NCBI GenBank assembly: GCA_028871595.1
Contig: JAGWMT010000025.1
Location: forward strand, 1-20,424
DNA length: 20,424 nucleotides
Source: Elusimicrobiota bacterium
GTDB taxonomy: Bacteria; Elusimicrobiota; Elusimicrobia; UBA1565; UBA9628
Direction: 5' to 3'
In this document: positions 18,695 to 20,424 of the stretch, in pieces
Numbering within the stretch: position 1 is the stretch's first letter
Layout: each line of letters begins with the position of its first letter
Notes under the pieces: model-generated
Told to the model about the DNA's origin: nothing
What the model saw: only the letters and a program-made list of their open reading frames with translations
The model's database searches: none
Made by a program: the position numbers and the translations under genes

Positions 18695-20424
18695 GTGACG
18701 TCCAAGCCCTCCCCCCTGCGCCGCCTGCTGCGCTACGCCGCCGGCCACGCGACCACGGTGCGTCTGGCCTCCCTGTGCTCGGTGCTCAACAAGGTCTTCG
18801 ACATCGCCCCGGAGATCCTCATCGGCATGGCCGTGGACGTGGTGGCCAACGGCCGGACGTCCTTGCTGGCGCGCTACGGCATCGTGGACCGCTTGCGCCA
18901 GCTGGAAGCCCTGGCCGGCCTGACCTTGGTGATCTGGGTGTTGGAGTCCACCTTCGAGTTCCTCTACGAGATCCAATGGCGGGGCCTGGCCCAGGACATC
19001 CAGCACGAGCTGCGCCTGGACGCCTACGCCCATCTGCAGAAGCTGGACATGGCCTTCTTCGAGGATCGCAGCACCGGCGGCCTGGTGGCGACGTTGAATG
19101 ATGACGTGAACCAATTGGAACGGTTCCTGAACGGCGGCGCCAACATGTTGATTCAAGTCTTCTCGACGGTCGTTCTCGTCGGCGGCGTCTTCTTTTATCT
19201 GGCCCCGAAGGTCGCCGTGCTGGCCATGCTTCCCATTCCGTTCATCCTGGTCGGCGCCTTCTTCTACCAGTTCCGCGTCGAACCGTTGTATGCCGGCGTG
19301 CGCGAGCAGGCGTCGGCCATCGCCTCGCGCCTGTCCAGCAATATCTCCGGCATCGCCACCATCAAGAGCTACACCGCCGAGGAGCGCGAGGTGGAGGCCA
19401 TCCGCGCCGAAAGCCTGACCTACACCGCCGCCAACACCAAAGCCATCAAGGTCAGCGCGGCATTTATCCCGATCATTCGTATGGCCATCCTGGGCGGGTT
19501 TCTGGCGACGCTCATCGTCGGCGGGAAAATGGCGCTGGCCGGGGAGTTGGGGGTCGGGGCTTTCAGTGTGTTGGTATTCTTAACACAACGTTTATTGTGG
19601 CCCCTGACGGGTTTGGCCGAGACGGTCGATCTCTATCAACGGGCCATGGCCTCCACCGCGCGTGTGTTGGATCTACTTGAAACGCCCATTTCGTTGGCGC
19701 ACGAGGGCAAATCGCTCCCGCGGGCGTCCATCAAAGGCGAGATACGGCTCGAGCACGTGACTTTTTCCTACCCCGGGCGCTCGCCCGCCTTGAACGACGT
19801 TTCATTGGTGATTCCCGCCGGCACGACGGCGGCGTTCGTCGGGGCCACCGGCTCCGGGAAGACCACCCTCACGAAGCTGCTTCTTCGTTTCTATGACCCG
19901 TCATCGGGCCGCATTCTGTTGGATGGACAGGACATACGGACCTTCGACCCGCGGGAACTCCGGCGCGCCATCGGCTTCGTGAGCCAGGACACGTTTTTGT
20001 TTCACGGCACGGCGCGAGATAATATCGCGTACGGCGATCCGGATAAAAACGGCGAATCCGTCGAGTCCGCCGCGCGCGCCGCGGAGGCCCATGAATTCCT
20101 GGCCGCCCTGCCGCGGGGCTACGATACGTTGGTCGGCGAACGCGGGCAAAAACTGTCGGGCGGCCAACGGCAGAGACTGGCCATCGCCCGCGCCGTGTTG
20201 AAAGATCCGCCGTTGTTGATCCTCGATGAAGCCACGTCCGCCGTGGATAACGAAACGGAAGCCGCGCTTCAGAACTCGCTGGATCATATCGTGGTGGGAC
20301 GCACGACTTTGATGGTCGCCCATCGTTTGTCCACCATCGTCAAGGCCGACCGGATCTTCGTCCTGGAAGACGGCCGCGTCGTGGAGAGCGGCACCCACGA
20401 CGAGCTCCGCGCCAAGAACGGTCC
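18695..20424 (+). CDS. ABC exporter, fused membrane and ATPase domains (3' end outside window)
   Basis: About 576 residues visible, open to the right edge. GTG 18695-18697 is the only start after the preceding in-frame stop at 18683-18685. A three-codon ATG-ACG-TCG-TGA mini-ORF (18687-18698) overlaps it. Residues about 20-310 form the six-helix exporter domain (I-Q-H-E-L-R-L-D-A-Y-A-H-L-Q-K-L-D and F-F-E-D-R-S-T-G; S-S-N-I-S-G-I-A-T-I-K-S-Y). The ATPase part has Walker A G-A-T-G-S-G-K-T-T (383-391), Q-loop V-S-Q-D-T-F-L-F, signature L-S-G-G-Q-R-Q-R-L (487-495), Walker B L-L-I-L-D-E-A-T-S-A and H-loop V-A-H-R-L-S. This is a MsbA/half-transporter-type dimeric exporter; substrate (lipid, drug or peptide) cannot be told. 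Only a few C-terminal residues should be missing. Codon use becomes less G/C-biased after about 19450. Confidence 0.95.
   Translation, partial: MTSKPSPLRRLLRYAAGHATTVRLASLCSVLNKVFDIAPEILIGMAVDVVANGRTSLLARYGIVDRLRQLEALAGLTLVIWVLESTFEFLYEIQWRGLAQDIQHELRLDAYAHLQKLDMAFFEDRSTGGLVATLNDDVNQLERFLNGGANMLIQVFSTVVLVGGVFFYLAPKVAVLAMLPIPFILVGAFFYQFRVEPLYAGVREQASAIASRLSSNISGIATIKSYTAEEREVEAIRAESLTYTAANTKAIKVSAAFIPIIRMAILGGFLATLIVGGKMALAGELGVGAFSVLVFLTQRLLWPLTGLAETVDLYQRAMASTARVLDLLETPISLAHEGKSLPRASIKGEIRLEHVTFSYPGRSPALNDVSLVIPAGTTAAFVGATGSGKTTLTKLLLRFYDPSSGRILLDGQDIRTFDPRELRRAIGFVSQDTFLFHGTARDNIAYGDPDKNGESVESAARAAEAHEFLAALPRGYDTLVGERGQKLSGGQRQRLAIARAVLKDPPLLILDEATSAVDNETEAALQNSLDHIVVGRTTLMVAHRLSTIVKADRIFVLEDGRVVESGTHDELRAKNG

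Overview
The window is GC-rich bacterial DNA with strongly G/C-biased third codon positions, dominated by cell-surface genes. A histidine kinase, an outer-membrane barrel of the PorV/PorQ type and a peptidase-G2-like fibre tail point to a Gram-negative (diderm) host. Long secreted proteins built on the G-N-V-G-I-G-T repeat, together with PorV/TPR and FN3 proteins carrying a gliding-motility-type C-terminus, are most familiar to me from Elusimicrobiota and related deep diderm phyla. That placement is an inference; there is no rRNA or other phylogenetic marker here.

Layout. Positions 1-1690 hold the 3' end of an unidentified plus-strand gene, a convergent DUF374-type acyltransferase gene that lacks its expected catalytic segment, a roughly 450-bp stretch with possible gene remnants, and a small zinc-ribbon membrane protein behind a very good sigma-70-type promoter. 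Positions 1691-7087 (minus) encode a secreted 1798-residue fibre-like protein with 20 copies of the G-x-V-G-I-G-T motif, internal near-identical duplications and a peptidase-G2-like tail. At 7227-7736 (plus) sits a type II toxin-antitoxin pair whose ParE-like toxin is broken by one extra base.

Positions 7817-15030 (minus) form a compact five-gene operon: a secreted FN3 protein with a T9SS/FlgD-like C-terminal domain, a PorV-like barrel fused to TPR repeats, a membrane histidine kinase without a partner response regulator, a tail-fibre-like secreted protein, and a short secreted protein sharing its head domain with the giant fibre. The first four genes overlap by 4 nt at every junction and the last follows after 8 nt. 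This is the most interesting part of the window: it looks like a surface-fibre export or assembly unit with its own sensor.

Divergent from the operon, 15331-16970 (plus) encodes two tandem 272-residue paralogous DNA-binding proteins that are candidate regulators of the operon. The right end holds a secreted protein of unknown function, a 4-oxalocrotonate-tautomerase-family enzyme, a small membrane-anchored TPR-like protein, and an ABC exporter that runs off the window.

No tRNA, rRNA, CRISPR array or insertion sequence was seen.
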